Shown: positions 43,804 to 53,562, counted from the stretch's first letter. The stretch is 64,000 nucleotides of DNA from Bacillota bacterium (GCA_023386315.1 JAEWJZ010000025.1:119324-183323), one strand, 5' to 3'. The notes: generated from the sequence alone by a model not told the origin. Made by a program: numbers and translations.

Positions 43804-45111
43804 ATGGAAAATAATATTAGTACAGCTGCTGCATCAGATGCGGCATTTGACAGCTCAGCAATAAAAACTCTGCCGTTTCTGGAGCTAGTGAAAAGAATCG
43901 GTCCGGGACTTGTACTAACCGGAATTGTTATTGGTCCGGGAGCCATCACAACTGCAGCCATGCTGGGAGCCAGATATGGATATGCAACGATGTGGCTGTT
44001 TATTCCCATTCTGTTTATGGGTGTTACATTTTTACTCACAACTTATCGGATTGCACTGCTCACGGGTAAACCAATTATCCATGCGATCCGTCATTACTAT
44101 GGAGGAGCGGCAGCAGCCTTTGTAGGAGTTGCTTCATTTCTGTCATGCATGTTTTTCACAATGGGAAATATCTCCGGGTCAGGATCAGGCATGAATCTGA
44201 TTTTTGGAATAGACTGGAAACTGGGTGCAATAATTATGATTACCGTTACAATATTCTGCTACCTGACCAAAGGTGTTTATTCCAAGGTGGAAAAAGGCAT
44301 AACAATCTGTATCATTGGTATGATAATTGCTTATTATGCCACGCTGGCTAAGGCAGGAGGGCCTTCCTGGGGAGAGTTTGGACGCGGTCTCACTCATTGG
44401 ACATTTCCAGCCGGAAGTCTGGCAACTGCACTGGGGTTTATCAGCACCAATGCATCTGTAACCACGGGTCTATATGGAACTTATCTTGGAAAAGAGAAGA
44501 AATGGGATAAAGAAGACTTGTTTAACGGAGCCATGCTTGTTGACTCTATCACTCATATTGTAGGGGTTATTTTAATAAGCGGCGCAGTTATACTTGTAGG
44601 CGCCATTGTACTTCACCCAGCAGGAATTGTAATTAAAAATCCGTCTGAGTTAGGGAAAATGATGGTACCGCTGCTGGGAAAAGCAGCCTATGTGGTTATG
44701 GGGATTGCACTTCTTGCGGCAGCTTTTTCTTCTCTCCTCGGAAACACTCACCGCACGGTTGTTCTGCTCAATGCCGGTTTTAATAAGCCTACGAATCTGG
44801 ATCATAAAAGTATAAAAATTGGATCTATGATTGTACTTGCAATTGCCGCTGTTATTTGTTTTTCCTATAATGGATCGCCGACTCAGCTGATTTTATTTGC
44901 CAATATCATGACAGCTGTTGCAACACCGGTATCGGGCCTGTTTGTATGTATGCTGATCTGGAATAAGGATGTAAATAAAGGTGTAAAACAGCCCAGAATT
45001 TTAAGAATCTGCATGGTAATCAGCTATTTGTTCTGTCTGGTACTGACTATTTCGGCTCTTAAAACGGCTGTTCCTAAATTTGCTGAATCAATAATGAAAC
45101 TATTCTCCTGA
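43804..45111 (+). CDS. NRAMP-fold transporter lacking the canonical metal motifs
   Basis: This is a 435-residue protein of about eleven membrane segments. KRIGPGLVLTGIVIGPGAIT is the NRAMP-like first helix, but the canonical DPGN is GPGA here (residues 44-47), losing the metal-binding Asp and Asn. In the sixth helix the canonical MPH is replaced by TNASVTTGLYG (about residue 214), losing the Met. So the manganese/iron site of true MntH is absent. Its operon partner is a DHDPS-family aldolase and both lie under a LacI-type palindrome. I infer an organic or other substrate rather than manganese. A different metal specificity is the alternative. Confidence 0.75.
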   Translation: MENNISTAAASDAAFDSSAIKTLPFLELVKRIGPGLVLTGIVIGPGAITTAAMLGARYGYATMWLFIPILFMGVTFLLTTYRIALLTGKPIIHAIRHYYGGAAAAFVGVASFLSCMFFTMGNISGSGSGMNLIFGIDWKLGAIIMITVTIFCYLTKGVYSKVEKGITICIIGMIIAYYATLAKAGGPSWGEFGRGLTHWTFPAGSLATALGFISTNASVTTGLYGTYLGKEKKWDKEDLFNGAMLVDSITHIVGVILISGAVILVGAIVLHPAGIVIKNPSELGKMMVPLLGKAAYVVMGIALLAAAFSSLLGNTHRTVVLLNAGFNKPTNLDHKSIKIGSMIVLAIAAVICFSYNGSPTQLILFANIMTAVATPVSGLFVCMLIWNKDVNKGVKQPRILRICMVISYLFCLVLTISALKTAVPKFAESIMKLFS

Positions 45112-45129
45112 TAATCAGTTTGGAAAATA

Positions 45130-45168
45130 AAGTCTTCAGAGGTCTGTATTGCCGCTGGAGACTTTTTA
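45130..45168 (+). terminator. Terminator after the NRAMP-fold gene
   Basis: AAGTCT(T)CAG pairs with CTG(G)AGACTT, then TTTTT. It lies 18 bases after the stop. Confidence 0.75.
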
Positions 45169-45191
45169 TCTGCATAAATCATTTCATCTTG

Positions 45192-45219
45192 TTGACAATA
45201 ATATTCTGTGTGGTATAAA
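45192..45219 (+). promoter_or_regulatory. Promoter of the LacI-family gene
   Basis: TTGACA (45192-45197), 16-base spacer, TATAAA (45214-45219). It gives the regulator expression independent of the lyase operon. Confidence 0.7.
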
Positions 45220-45262
45220 GAATTTAAGGCAGACTTTTGTACTGTGAAAGGAGACCGGTAAA

Positions 45263-46261
45263 ATGGCAACATTAAAAGACGTGGCAAGGCTGGCGAATGT
45301 TGATGTCAGCACTGTTTCAAGAGCTCTTAATCATACTTCCTATGTACACCCTGAAACAAAGAAAAAAATTTACGCTGCAGTTGAGCAGCTGAGCTACAAG
45401 CCCAATCTGCTGGCCAAGGGGCTGAGACAGGGAAAACGGCATACCATAGGTGTTGTTATTCCGGAAATCAATTTTTCTATCTTCGGGGAAATGGTACAGG
45501 GGATAGAAATTCAGGCAAGAAAGATGGGATACAGTATCATTATATGCAATACAAAAGACAAGCAGGATGCAGAAGAAGAGTGTCTGAACAGACTCCGTAA
45601 CGGACTGGTGGACGGAATTTTAATTGCTGCAACCGGACAGAACGGGAGGCTGTTACGGGACATAAAAAGCAGCGGTATCTCTGTGATGCAGATCGTAAGA
45701 AATCAGGACAGCATATTAAGCAGTGTTGTGGCGGATTATTATGCCTGCGGCTATCAGGCGGTTAAATATCTTTACGGGAAGGGCTGCCGGCATATTGGTT
45801 TTATTAATGGATCGATGGAAATTATCCCATACAAAGAGCGGTATAAGGGTTACCGGAAAGCAATACGGGAGCTGTCAGCTACAGAACATGTGGCTGGTTC
45901 CGCATTTCCCCAAAGGAATTATTTTAAAGACGGATATAACGGTATCCTGGAGCTTATGGAGAAAGATGCAGCACTGGATGGCCTTATGGTAGCTGTGGAT
46001 ATGCAGGGACTTGGGGCGATCAGAGCGTTAAAAGAGCGGGAGATAAAGGTTCCTGAGGCGGTGAAGGTCATCAGTCTGACGGGACATTCCATTGGAGGAA
46101 TGCTGGAAACTGCAATGACTTCCATGGAAGTTCCGGCAAAAGAGATGGGAGAAGAGGTTACCAGGATGATTATCTCTGATATTGAAGCTGGGCCGGATAA
46201 AAAAAGCTGCCCGTTTCATAAGGTATTTGAAGCTTCTCTTATCGAAAGGGAAACAACTTAG
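45263..46261 (+). CDS. LacI-family transcriptional regulator
   Basis: This 332-residue repressor has the LacI headpiece (MATLKDVARLANVDVSTVSR, then the hinge around PNLLAKGLRQGK) and a periplasmic-binding-like sugar domain. It lies directly after the lyase/NRAMP-fold pair with its own promoter, and the palindrome at 42605 is its probable operator. Confidence 0.92.
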   Translation: MATLKDVARLANVDVSTVSRALNHTSYVHPETKKKIYAAVEQLSYKPNLLAKGLRQGKRHTIGVVIPEINFSIFGEMVQGIEIQARKMGYSIIICNTKDKQDAEEECLNRLRNGLVDGILIAATGQNGRLLRDIKSSGISVMQIVRNQDSILSSVVADYYACGYQAVKYLYGKGCRHIGFINGSMEIIPYKERYKGYRKAIRELSATEHVAGSAFPQRNYFKDGYNGILELMEKDAALDGLMVAVDMQGLGAIRALKEREIKVPEAVKVISLTGHSIGGMLETAMTSMEVPAKEMGEEVTRMIISDIEAGPDKKSCPFHKVFEASLIERETT

Positions 46262-46287
46262 ACCTTGAAACGGGCCAATCATCAGGT

Positions 46288-47049
46288 TTATGACAGCTCC
46301 TTCTTTTTCCTGCCTGAATTCCATAAAAGGATGAAACCGGCCAGAGCTACAAACAGGGAGATAAACTGGGAGGTTGATAAGCTTCCCACTGATCCCCTTA
46401 TTAAATCACCGCGGTAAAATTCAATCACAAATCTCCCAAGGCTGTAAAAAATCAGATAGAAAGCGCTGATTCTTCCTGCAGGCGGATTTTTACGCGCCAG
46501 TGCCAGCAGAACAAAACAGTTGGCAAAATCAAAAACGCTGGATACAATCTGAGTCGGCAGCAGCGGGATCCCGTTAGGAGCGAACTGGGAGCTTTGAAAC
46601 GTGATGGAAAATGGGCCGGAGGTTTCCCGTCCATAGCAGCATCCGGCTAGAAGACATCCGATTCTTCCAAATCCCTGTGCCAGGGCAATTGACGGAACAA
46701 CAAGATCCAGATAACGGATTGGGCTTATTTTCTTAATCCTGCAGTAAATAAATCCTGCACCAATTCCTCCGATGATTCCTCCATAGACTACAAATCCTGC
46801 GGAGATATCAAGTAATAGCCTGGGATTATTTCTGATCTCATCAAATATTGTGATGTAGTATAGCAGTTTGGCACAGACAAGACCGCCGCCGGCTCCAAGA
46901 ATCAGCAGGTAGAACAGATGATCCGGTTCCAGTCCTGCCTTATTGGCACGGTATTCTGCAGTAAAGTATGCGGCAGCGATTCCAATACCGATCATCAGAC
47001 CGTATCCGTGTAACGTAAAGCCGCCAATGGAGAACAAATCGTTATGCAT
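46288..47049 (-). CDS. lgt: Prolipoprotein diacylglyceryl transferase
   Basis: This 253-residue membrane enzyme transfers diacylglycerol from phosphatidylglycerol to the lipobox cysteine of lipoproteins. It has seven or so hydrophobic segments and the Lgt signature GRIGCLLAGCCYGRETSGP. It would modify proteins such as the sugar-binding lipoprotein at 2097. It stands alone, convergent with the LacI gene. Confidence 0.93.
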   Translation of the reverse strand: MHNDLFSIGGFTLHGYGLMIGIGIAAAYFTAEYRANKAGLEPDHLFYLLILGAGGGLVCAKLLYYITIFDEIRNNPRLLLDISAGFVVYGGIIGGIGAGFIYCRIKKISPIRYLDLVVPSIALAQGFGRIGCLLAGCCYGRETSGPFSITFQSSQFAPNGIPLLPTQIVSSVFDFANCFVLLALARKNPPAGRISAFYLIFYSLGRFVIEFYRGDLIRGSVGSLSTSQFISLFVALAGFILLWNSGRKKKELS

Positions 47050-47143
47050 GATATCTTCCTTCTTTTATCTTTAGAATAAAAACGAATTCATTATATCATA
47101 TCTTTTCCTGTATTGCAAAAAAAGCTGCAAAGTCTCTGCCCTC

Positions 47144-48139
47144 TCAGACAATATACAAAATGGTCATTTCCTTTAATTTTTCATTCAGCTGCTGTCTTAA
47201 AAACAGCTCTCCGTCTTCTCTTAAATCATTCCTGTAACAATATTTCCCCCGGCCTCTTCCGGTCATGATTTCTTTGTCATAAAGTCTGTCTGCATCGGGA
47301 AAAGCCTCGGTATTAATGGCATTGTGGACAAAGCTGTAAGTCATAAAAATAATTTCGATCAGGGCAGTTCTTTTTACTTTTTCACTCAGCTGAAGGGACA
47401 AAGTTGTGATCAGTTCCGAATAAAGCTGTTTCCAGTCATCGGTTAATATGACGGGAGCAATGAGGATTCCAACCCGGTAACCGGCGTCGCACATTTTATT
47501 TAACGCGGTAATTCTTGCATTTAACCCGGAAGTACCAGGTTCGAACCTGGTTATGATGGACTGGGGATTGACGCTCATGCGCATGATAATACGCCCGCCG
47601 TGGTTTAAATGAAGAAGAGGGTCCACCTGATTGAATTTGGTTGGAAAGGTTAAAAAACCTTTGTTGCTCTTTCCGAACTGCTCAATGGTCCATGCTAAAT
47701 TGCCGGTAATGGTATTTTCCAGAATCAGGTCACTGTTACTCCCGATCTCATACGTGTAATCTCTTACGGATTTTGCCTGGTGGCTGATAATTTTATTTAA
47801 CATCTGCTCTCTGTTTACAAACAGACGTAAATAAGCGCATTTGTTGTAATTACAGACCAGATAGCAGTAGTGGCACATGGCGGTACAGCCGGAAGAGGTA
47901 TAGGGAACAAGAAAATCCGAAACTTTATGGTTAGGAACATAGTGATGGGTTTTTCTGACTCCGATCACCAATAACCGCTTTAATGAAGGGAAATCTTTGT
48001 TGGGGCGGGTGCGCAGTTCATCTATTTTGTTATGGCTCTCAATGGGTATCCATGGAATATCCTTATATTTCTCTTTTAAAAGTCCGCCCAATTCATAGTT
48101 CAGGGAATCTGGTTCATAATAAATTCTATCGGGAAACAT
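47144..48139 (-). CDS. splB: Spore photoproduct lyase
   Basis: This 331-residue radical SAM enzyme repairs the 5-thyminyl-5,6-dihydrothymine dimers formed in UV-irradiated spore DNA. The iron-sulfur motif is in SSGCTAMCHYCYLVC (Cys-x3-Cys-x2-Cys), preceded by DFLVPYTSSG. LRLFVNREQM and RMSVNPQSIITRFEPGT match the family. Length is close to known SplB. It supports a spore-forming host. Confidence 0.92.
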   Translation of the reverse strand: MFPDRIYYEPDSLNYELGGLLKEKYKDIPWIPIESHNKIDELRTRPNKDFPSLKRLLVIGVRKTHHYVPNHKVSDFLVPYTSSGCTAMCHYCYLVCNYNKCAYLRLFVNREQMLNKIISHQAKSVRDYTYEIGSNSDLILENTITGNLAWTIEQFGKSNKGFLTFPTKFNQVDPLLHLNHGGRIIMRMSVNPQSIITRFEPGTSGLNARITALNKMCDAGYRVGILIAPVILTDDWKQLYSELITTLSLQLSEKVKRTALIEIIFMTYSFVHNAINTEAFPDADRLYDKEIMTGRGRGKYCYRNDLREDGELFLRQQLNEKLKEMTILYIV

Positions 48140-48249
48140 GATGGTATACCTCCTGTTTCAATCTAGTATGCGAAAAAAAAGTGGTGATATCCCATGTAAA
48201 TGTGCACAAAAAAACGACGAAAATCTGTATGATATTACAAAAATTCGAT

Positions 48250-48345
48250 AACGAACATATAAAAGCAAAACGAACATATAAATCTATTGAAAATCAATAT
48301 TAATCATGTTAATATGACATTACAGAAACAAAACGAACATAAAAA
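48250..48345 (+). promoter_or_regulatory. ula operon promoter with three operator repeats
   Basis: AACGAACATATAAA occurs at 48250-48263 and 48269-48282, and AACGAACATAAAAA at 48332-48345. A promoter lies between the second and third copies: TTGAAA (48287-48292), 17-base spacer, TAATAT (48310-48315). Two copies sit upstream of the -35 box and one just beyond the start point, consistent with repression by looping. A fourth copy stands before the DeoR gene. Confidence 0.8.
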
Positions 48346-48375
48346 GCAGGCATTAAGATCAAAGGAGAAGTAAGT

Positions 48376-49479
48376 ATGAGCAAGGTGAGCGAAACGACCA
48401 GAGAATCATGGATCATGAGCACATTTCCGGAGTGGGGAACCTGGCTGAATGAGGAGATTGAAAGCGAGGAAGTAAAACCTGGCACTGTGGCGATGTGGTG
48501 GTTAGGCTGTACCGGAATCTGGTTTAAAACACCGGGCGGCTGCAATTTAACCATCGATTTATGGTGCGGAAACGGAAAACGGACTCATGGAGACGGAATG
48601 ATGGCAGCAGGGCATCAGATGGCGAATATGTGCGGTGCCAGAAAGATGCAGCCCAATTTAAGAGCAGTGCCCTTTGTCATTGATCCATTTGCCATCCGAA
48701 AGGTGGATGGAGTTTTAGCAACTCATTATCATCAGGATCACATGAGTGCAGAATATGCAGCTCACGTAATTCAAAGCGGCATGACCACCACTGACGAAGA
48801 GGGAAATGAAATTCCGGTACCATTTATCGGTCCTTTAAAATCTGTGGAGACCTGGATCAAGTGGGGAGTTCCAAAAGAGCGGTGCAGAGTCGTGCGTCCC
48901 GGTGACACCATTAAGATAAAGGACGTGGAGATCGTAGTGCTTGATTCCTTTGACAGAACCTGTCTTGTGACAACAGACTCCACCGGAGCGGACCGGGAAG
49001 AACTGACCGGAATCTGTCCCACCGATATGGACGATAAGGCAGTTAATTACTTAATTAAAACTCCGGGAGGAAACATCTACCACAGCGGTGATTCCCATTA
49101 TTCCATCTATTTTGCAAAGCATGGAAAAGATCACAAGGTTGATGTGGCATTTGGCTCCTATGGAGAAAACCCGGTAGGGATGGCTGATAAGATGACCTCC
49201 TGTGATGTGCTGCGCATGGCGGAAGCATTAAACTGCGATGTGGTAATTCCCATTCACTATGATGTCTGGTCCAACTTTATGGCAGATGTGAACGAAATAC
49301 GGGTGCTTTATGATATGAAAAAGGACCGTCTGGATTACCGGTTCCATCCGTTCTTCTGGGAAGTGGGCGGAAAATATGTCTACCCTGCAGACAGAGAGAA
49401 AAAGGCCTACCATCACCCAAGAGGATTTGAGGATTGCTTTGAAGCTCCGCAGAATATACCATTTCGGTCCTGTCTGTAA
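48376..49479 (+). CDS. ulaG: L-ascorbate-6-phosphate lactonase
   Basis: This 367-residue cytosolic metal-dependent hydrolase is of the metallo-beta-lactamase fold. The metal motif is [13 protein letters not shown]; further ligands lie in [10 protein letters not shown] and [10 protein letters not shown]. It opens the lactone of L-ascorbate 6-phosphate to 3-keto-L-gulonate 6-phosphate. Its N-terminus ([20 protein letters not shown]) is typical of UlaG. It is the first gene of the operon. Confidence 0.95.
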   Translation: MSKVSETTRESWIMSTFPEWGTWLNEEIESEEVKPGTVAMWWLGCTGIWFKTPGGCNLTIDLWCGNGKRTHGDGMMAAGHQMANMCGARKMQPNLRAVPFVIDPFAIRKVDGVLATHYHQDHMSAEYAAHVIQSGMTTTDEEGNEIPVPFIGPLKSVETWIKWGVPKERCRVVRPGDTIKIKDVEIVVLDSFDRTCLVTTDSTGADREELTGICPTDMDDKAVNYLIKTPGGNIYHSGDSHYSIYFAKHGKDHKVDVAFGSYGENPVGMADKMTSCDVLRMAEALNCDVVIPIHYDVWSNFMADVNEIRVLYDMKKDRLDYRFHPFFWEVGGKYVYPADREKKAYHHPRGFEDCFEAPQNIPFRSCL

Positions 49480-49499
49480 ACAATCGGGGAGGGTTAGTC

Positions 49500-49961
49500 A
49501 TGCTGTTAAAAGAATTTGTAGAACTGGGGCATTATAAATTTGCAGAGGAAGCGGCAAGCTGGGAGGATGCGGTCCGGATGAGCTGCGAGACCCTGGAAGC
49601 AGACGGGACAGTGGATGCAGGTTATAAGGAAGAAATCATTGAATGCATCAGGAAGTATGGGCCTTATATTATTATCATGCCCAACGTAGCCATGCCGCAT
49701 TCGCAGGAAGGTGCAAAAGGGGTGCACAAAACTGCAATCGGATTTATGAAGCTCAATAAGCCGGTCAGCTTTGAACCGGGGGATGAGGAAAAGGATGCAA
49801 GGCTTTTCTTTACGCTGGCCTCCTGCAATCCGGATCAGCATCTGGAAAATATGACAAGGCTTTCGGAACTGTTGATGAATGAAGGGGCGGTGGAAGCACT
49901 TTTAAGTGCCAATACACCGGAGGACTTAATCAGAATTCAGAACGATTATCTGGATTCATAA
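49500..49961 (+). CDS. ulaC: PTS L-ascorbate EIIA component
   Basis: This is a 153-residue EIIA of the mannitol/fructose type. The phospho-histidine is in MPNVAMPHSQEGAKG. It receives phosphate from HPr and passes it to UlaB. It lies 20 bases after ulaG with a GGGAGG site. Confidence 0.93.
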   Translation: MLLKEFVELGHYKFAEEAASWEDAVRMSCETLEADGTVDAGYKEEIIECIRKYGPYIIIMPNVAMPHSQEGAKGVHKTAIGFMKLNKPVSFEPGDEEKDARLFFTLASCNPDQHLENMTRLSELLMNEGAVEALLSANTPEDLIRIQNDYLDS

Positions 49962-49976
49962 TGGGGAGGGTTTCTT

Positions 49977-51455
49977 ATGGATATTTTATTAAAGATTTGG
50001 TCGTATTTTGCAGTCAATGTATTACAGCAGCCGGCGTTTATGATTGGTCTGATCGTTATGATCGGTTATGTGCTGCTTGGAAAACCCTGGTATGATGTTC
50101 TTGCAGGAGTCATTAAAGCAATCGTAGGATATTTAATTCTGACCGTTGGTTCAGGAGGCCTGGTCAGCAATTTCCGTCCTGTGCTTGTAGGTTTAAAAGA
50201 CCGTTTCAATATGAACGCCATGGTAATTGATCCTTATTTTGGACAGAATGCGGTAACCGCGGGGGTGGAAGAGGTATTCGGAAAAACCTTCGGCAATGCG
50301 ATGATTCTGCTTCTGATCGCTTTCATCGTAAATATTATCCTGGTTCGTTTCAGCAGGGTAACAAAGTTAAGAGCCCTGTTTACCACAGGCCATGTCCAGG
50401 TACAGCAGGCAGCAACTGCTTACTGGCTCATCCTCTTTGCCTGTCCGTTTTTATTAAATAATAATGCGGCTCTTTTGGTAGTGATGGCACTGATTCTTGG
50501 AGCATACTGGGCAGTTGGCTCAAACCTTACCATTAAACCATGCCAGGAACTGACCGATGGCGCAGGCTTCTGTCTGGCACATCAGCAGATGTTCGGTATC
50601 GCACTGAATACATGGCTGGCAGAAAAACTGTTTGGCAAAAAGAAGAACGGAAAAGAAGTAAAGAAGATTGATGAGATCGAGCTTCCCGGATTCATGTCCA
50701 TTTTCAATGAAAACATGGTATGTACCTCCATACTGATGATTGTTTTCTTCGGAGCCATTCTCTGCATTTTAGGAAGAGACTATCTGGTGGAACAAAAGTT
50801 CATGAAAGAGGGCGCCAGCATGTTCTTCTATGTAATTCAGACCTGCCTTTATTTCTCCGTTTACTTAGCGATTCTTCAGCTGGGTGTCAGAACTTTCGTG
50901 ACTGAGCTGACCGCTTCCTTCCAGGGAATTGCAGATAAGCTTCTTCCGGGTTCTCTTCCTGGAGTTGACTGTGCAGTTGTATTTGGATTTGGTTCTGCCA
51001 ATGCCGTACCCCTTGGTTTCCTCGCAGGCTTTGCAGGTCAGATTCTGGCGATTATCGCGCTGATTGTATTAAAGAGCCCTGTACTGGTCATCTGCGGTTT
51101 CGTTCCTGTATTCTTTGACAACGCCACCATTGCCGTATTTGCCAATGAAAAAGGCGGAATTAAGGCAGCCCTCATCTTACCGTTTTTATCCGGTATCTGC
51201 CAGGTATTCGGATCGGCAATCATCGCAGGCTGGGTTGGAATGGCAGCTTACGGCGGATATTTAGGCATGTGGGACTGGGCCGTTGTGTGGCCGGTAATGA
51301 CAGCAGTAATGAAGTTCTTAAGCTACGCCGGTGTGGTGATTGTGGTAGCTGTTTTACTGGCAATTCCCCAGATCCAGTACCGGAAGGATAAAAAAGGTTA
51401 TTTCCTTATCACAGAGGATTACGAAGCCTATAAAGAATTAAAAGGAATCAAATAG
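49977..51455 (+). CDS. ulaA: PTS L-ascorbate EIIC component
   Basis: This 492-residue polytopic permease (about eleven membrane segments) imports L-ascorbate. The family N-terminus is FMIGLIVMIGYVLLGKPWYD, with LAHQQMFGIALNTWLAEK and FANEKGGIKAALILPF near the C-terminus. It is longer than its paralogue at 16216. A cytosolic loop (KNGKEVKKIDEIELPGFMS) is extended compared with the paralogue. Confidence 0.93.
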   Translation: MDILLKIWSYFAVNVLQQPAFMIGLIVMIGYVLLGKPWYDVLAGVIKAIVGYLILTVGSGGLVSNFRPVLVGLKDRFNMNAMVIDPYFGQNAVTAGVEEVFGKTFGNAMILLLIAFIVNIILVRFSRVTKLRALFTTGHVQVQQAATAYWLILFACPFLLNNNAALLVVMALILGAYWAVGSNLTIKPCQELTDGAGFCLAHQQMFGIALNTWLAEKLFGKKKNGKEVKKIDEIELPGFMSIFNENMVCTSILMIVFFGAILCILGRDYLVEQKFMKEGASMFFYVIQTCLYFSVYLAILQLGVRTFVTELTASFQGIADKLLPGSLPGVDCAVVFGFGSANAVPLGFLAGFAGQILAIIALIVLKSPVLVICGFVPVFFDNATIAVFANEKGGIKAALILPFLSGICQVFGSAIIAGWVGMAAYGGYLGMWDWAVVWPVMTAVMKFLSYAGVVIVVAVLLAIPQIQYRKDKKGYFLITEDYEAYKELKGIK

Positions 51456-51472
51456 AAGTCAGGAGAATGATT

Positions 51473-51775
51473 ATGTCAAAAGAAAATATGAGTTTCATGG
51501 TATGCTGTGCCAATGGGGCAGGCTCCAGTCTGATGATGAAAATGACGATGCAGAAAGTGCTTGATAAGGCGGGATTAAAGCCGGCCAAAGTTCACCACTG
51601 CGCTTTATCGGAAGGAAAAACGGCAGCCGCTCAGTATGATGTTGTCTTTTGCGCACAGAATTTCGTCAGCATGTTTAAGGGTGCACAGGAAAAAGGCACT
51701 CTGGTGATCGGTCTGAGAAATATCATGTCTCCCCAGGAGATGGAACAAAAAATGAAGGAAAAAGGAATTCTTTAA
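51473..51775 (+). CDS. ulaB: PTS L-ascorbate EIIB component
   Basis: This 100-residue phosphocarrier has the active-site loop VCCANGAGSSLMMKM. The ATG at 51473 is chosen because AGGAGA is seven bases upstream; the ATG at 51467 is too close to it. It phosphorylates ascorbate during transport by UlaA. Confidence 0.92.
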   Translation: MSKENMSFMVCCANGAGSSLMMKMTMQKVLDKAGLKPAKVHHCALSEGKTAAAQYDVVFCAQNFVSMFKGAQEKGTLVIGLRNIMSPQEMEQKMKEKGIL

Positions 51776-51785
51776 TTTCAATCAA

Positions 51786-51830
51786 AACGAACATAAAATA
51801 AGTGACACAGGCTTCTGAACAGGCTATAAT
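51786..51830 (+). promoter_or_regulatory. Promoter and operator of the DeoR-family regulator gene
   Basis: AACGAACATAAAAT (51786-51799) repeats the ula operator. It abuts a promoter GTGACA (51802-51807), 17-base spacer, TATAAT (51825-51830). Regulator expression is therefore likely autoregulated, and the downstream ulaE-X-ulaF genes get a second promoter. Confidence 0.75.
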
Positions 51831-51872
51831 GAGGATAAAGAATCATATCTTTATGAGTTGAGAGGGAAAATA

Positions 51873-52634
51873 ATGAAAAAAGACAGAGCTTGTGTTGAAA
51901 ACAGAAGGAGCCGCATCCTGGAATTGATGGAGAAAAATCCCAGGGTGCGGGTAGATGAACTGGCGGAAGCATTAGAGGTTTCTCTTATTACCATACGAAG
52001 GGATTTACAGTATCTGGAAGATAAGAAGCTTCTGGTACGTACCCATGGGGGGGCCATTGCTTCCGGCAGCCCTGCAGACGAGGTGTCCTTATACAGGAGG
52101 CTGATTGCCGAATTTGCTGCGAAATTTGTATCCGATAATGATACGCTGTTTATTAATACCAGCAGCAATGCATTAAAAATACTGGAATACATTACCTGCT
52201 CCAATGTAACTGTCATTACCAATAACGGAAAAGCCATTCACTGTGAGCACTCCCCGGAGGTAAACGTTGTGCTGACAGGCGGTGAACTGCGCTATCCCAA
52301 AGAAGCCATGGTGGGAGATTTTGCACTTCGCAATTTACAGACGATCTACGCAAAGAAGGCATTTATCGGCTGCTCCGGAATCAGCGGGGAAAATGGCATG
52401 ACAACGGAGATCTTTAACGAGGTCAGCATCAACGAAATGATGGCTGGTCATACAACCCAGGATGTGTATGTCCTGGCTGATCATACAAAGATCGGAAAAA
52501 ACAGCAGCTTTGTGAGCTGCCCCATTGAAAAAATCAAGTATTTAATTACTGACGAAAAAGCATCTGCAGAAGCTCTGGATTTAATCAGGGAAAAAGGGGT
52601 GGAAGTTTTTGTGGTCCGCCGGTCAGATTTTTGA
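51873..52634 (+). CDS. ulaR: DeoR-family repressor of the ascorbate operon
   Basis: This 253-residue regulator has the DeoR helix-turn-helix (VDELAEALEVSLITIRRDLQ, with LLVRTHGGA) and a phosphosugar-sensing domain. E. coli UlaR is the same family and binds L-ascorbate 6-phosphate. The ATG at 51873 is chosen over the TTG at 51858. It lies inside the operon and is flanked by the shared operator sites. Confidence 0.88.
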   Translation: MKKDRACVENRRSRILELMEKNPRVRVDELAEALEVSLITIRRDLQYLEDKKLLVRTHGGAIASGSPADEVSLYRRLIAEFAAKFVSDNDTLFINTSSNALKILEYITCSNVTVITNNGKAIHCEHSPEVNVVLTGGELRYPKEAMVGDFALRNLQTIYAKKAFIGCSGISGENGMTTEIFNEVSINEMMAGHTTQDVYVLADHTKIGKNSSFVSCPIEKIKYLITDEKASAEALDLIREKGVEVFVVRRSDF

Positions 52635-52698
52635 ACCAATCATAGTGGAACAATGCCCGGGCTTCCATGTTGATTGCATCTTTTTTGGAGGCAAATTT

Positions 52699-53562
52699 AT
52701 GGAAAAGGCATATACCCTTGGATTATATGAGAAATCCATGCCTGCGTGGCTTGGATGGAAAGAAAAGCTGGAAGCGGCAAAAGCTGCCGGTTATGATTTC
52801 GTGGAAATCAGCATTGATGAAACCGATGAGAAGTTAAGCCGTTTATCCATGTCACAGGCGGAACGGCTGGAATTAATCAATACGATGAAGATTGTGGGAC
52901 TGCCCATCCGCACCATGTGCTTAAGCGGGCACCGCAAATATCCCCTTGGAAGCCACGATCCCGCTGTACGGGAGAAGGGGATGGAGATTATGAAGAAAGC
53001 AATCCAGCTGGCAGATGATCTGGGTGTCAGGATCATCCAGCTGGCAGGCTATGATGTATATTATGAGGATTCAAACGAAGAGACGAAACAGTATTTTCTT
53101 GAAAACTTAAAAAAAGCTACGGAGATCGCAGCCTGCTCCGGAGTTATACTGGGATTTGAAACCATGGAAACCGAATTTATGAATACGGTGGAAAAATCCA
53201 TGGAATACGTAAAGCTGATATCATCTATGTATTTAAACGTCTATCCGGATATCGGAAATATCACCAACGCCGCAAAAACATACGGGATCAATGCATTAGA
53301 TGACTTACGTGCAGGGAAAGGTCATCTGGTCGCCATGCATTTAAAAGAAACAGTACCTGGAAAATTCCGGGAGATTCCGTTTGGTACGGGGCATGTGGAT
53401 TTTGAAAGTGCCATTCAGACGGCCTGGGAGCTGGGAATAAGAAAGTATGTGGCAGAGTTCTGGTACACAGGAAATACCCAGTGGATGAAAGATCTTTATG
53501 ATGCCAATAAACGAATGACAGAGATATTGGATAAACAGTGCCGGGAGGAGTATGTAAAATGA
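52699..53562 (+). CDS. ulaE: L-xylulose-5-phosphate 3-epimerase
   Basis: This is a 287-residue TIM-barrel epimerase (AP-endonuclease-2-like fold). Its start, MEKAYTLGLYEKSMPAWLGW, is preceded by GGAGG. PIRTMCLSGHRKYPLGSHD and GFETMETEFMNTVEK match UlaE/SgbU. It converts L-xylulose 5-phosphate to L-ribulose 5-phosphate. Its stop overlaps the start of the next gene by four bases. Confidence 0.93.
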   Translation: MEKAYTLGLYEKSMPAWLGWKEKLEAAKAAGYDFVEISIDETDEKLSRLSMSQAERLELINTMKIVGLPIRTMCLSGHRKYPLGSHDPAVREKGMEIMKKAIQLADDLGVRIIQLAGYDVYYEDSNEETKQYFLENLKKATEIAACSGVILGFETMETEFMNTVEKSMEYVKLISSMYLNVYPDIGNITNAAKTYGINALDDLRAGKGHLVAMHLKETVPGKFREIPFGTGHVDFESAIQTAWELGIRKYVAEFWYTGNTQWMKDLYDANKRMTEILDKQCREEYVK

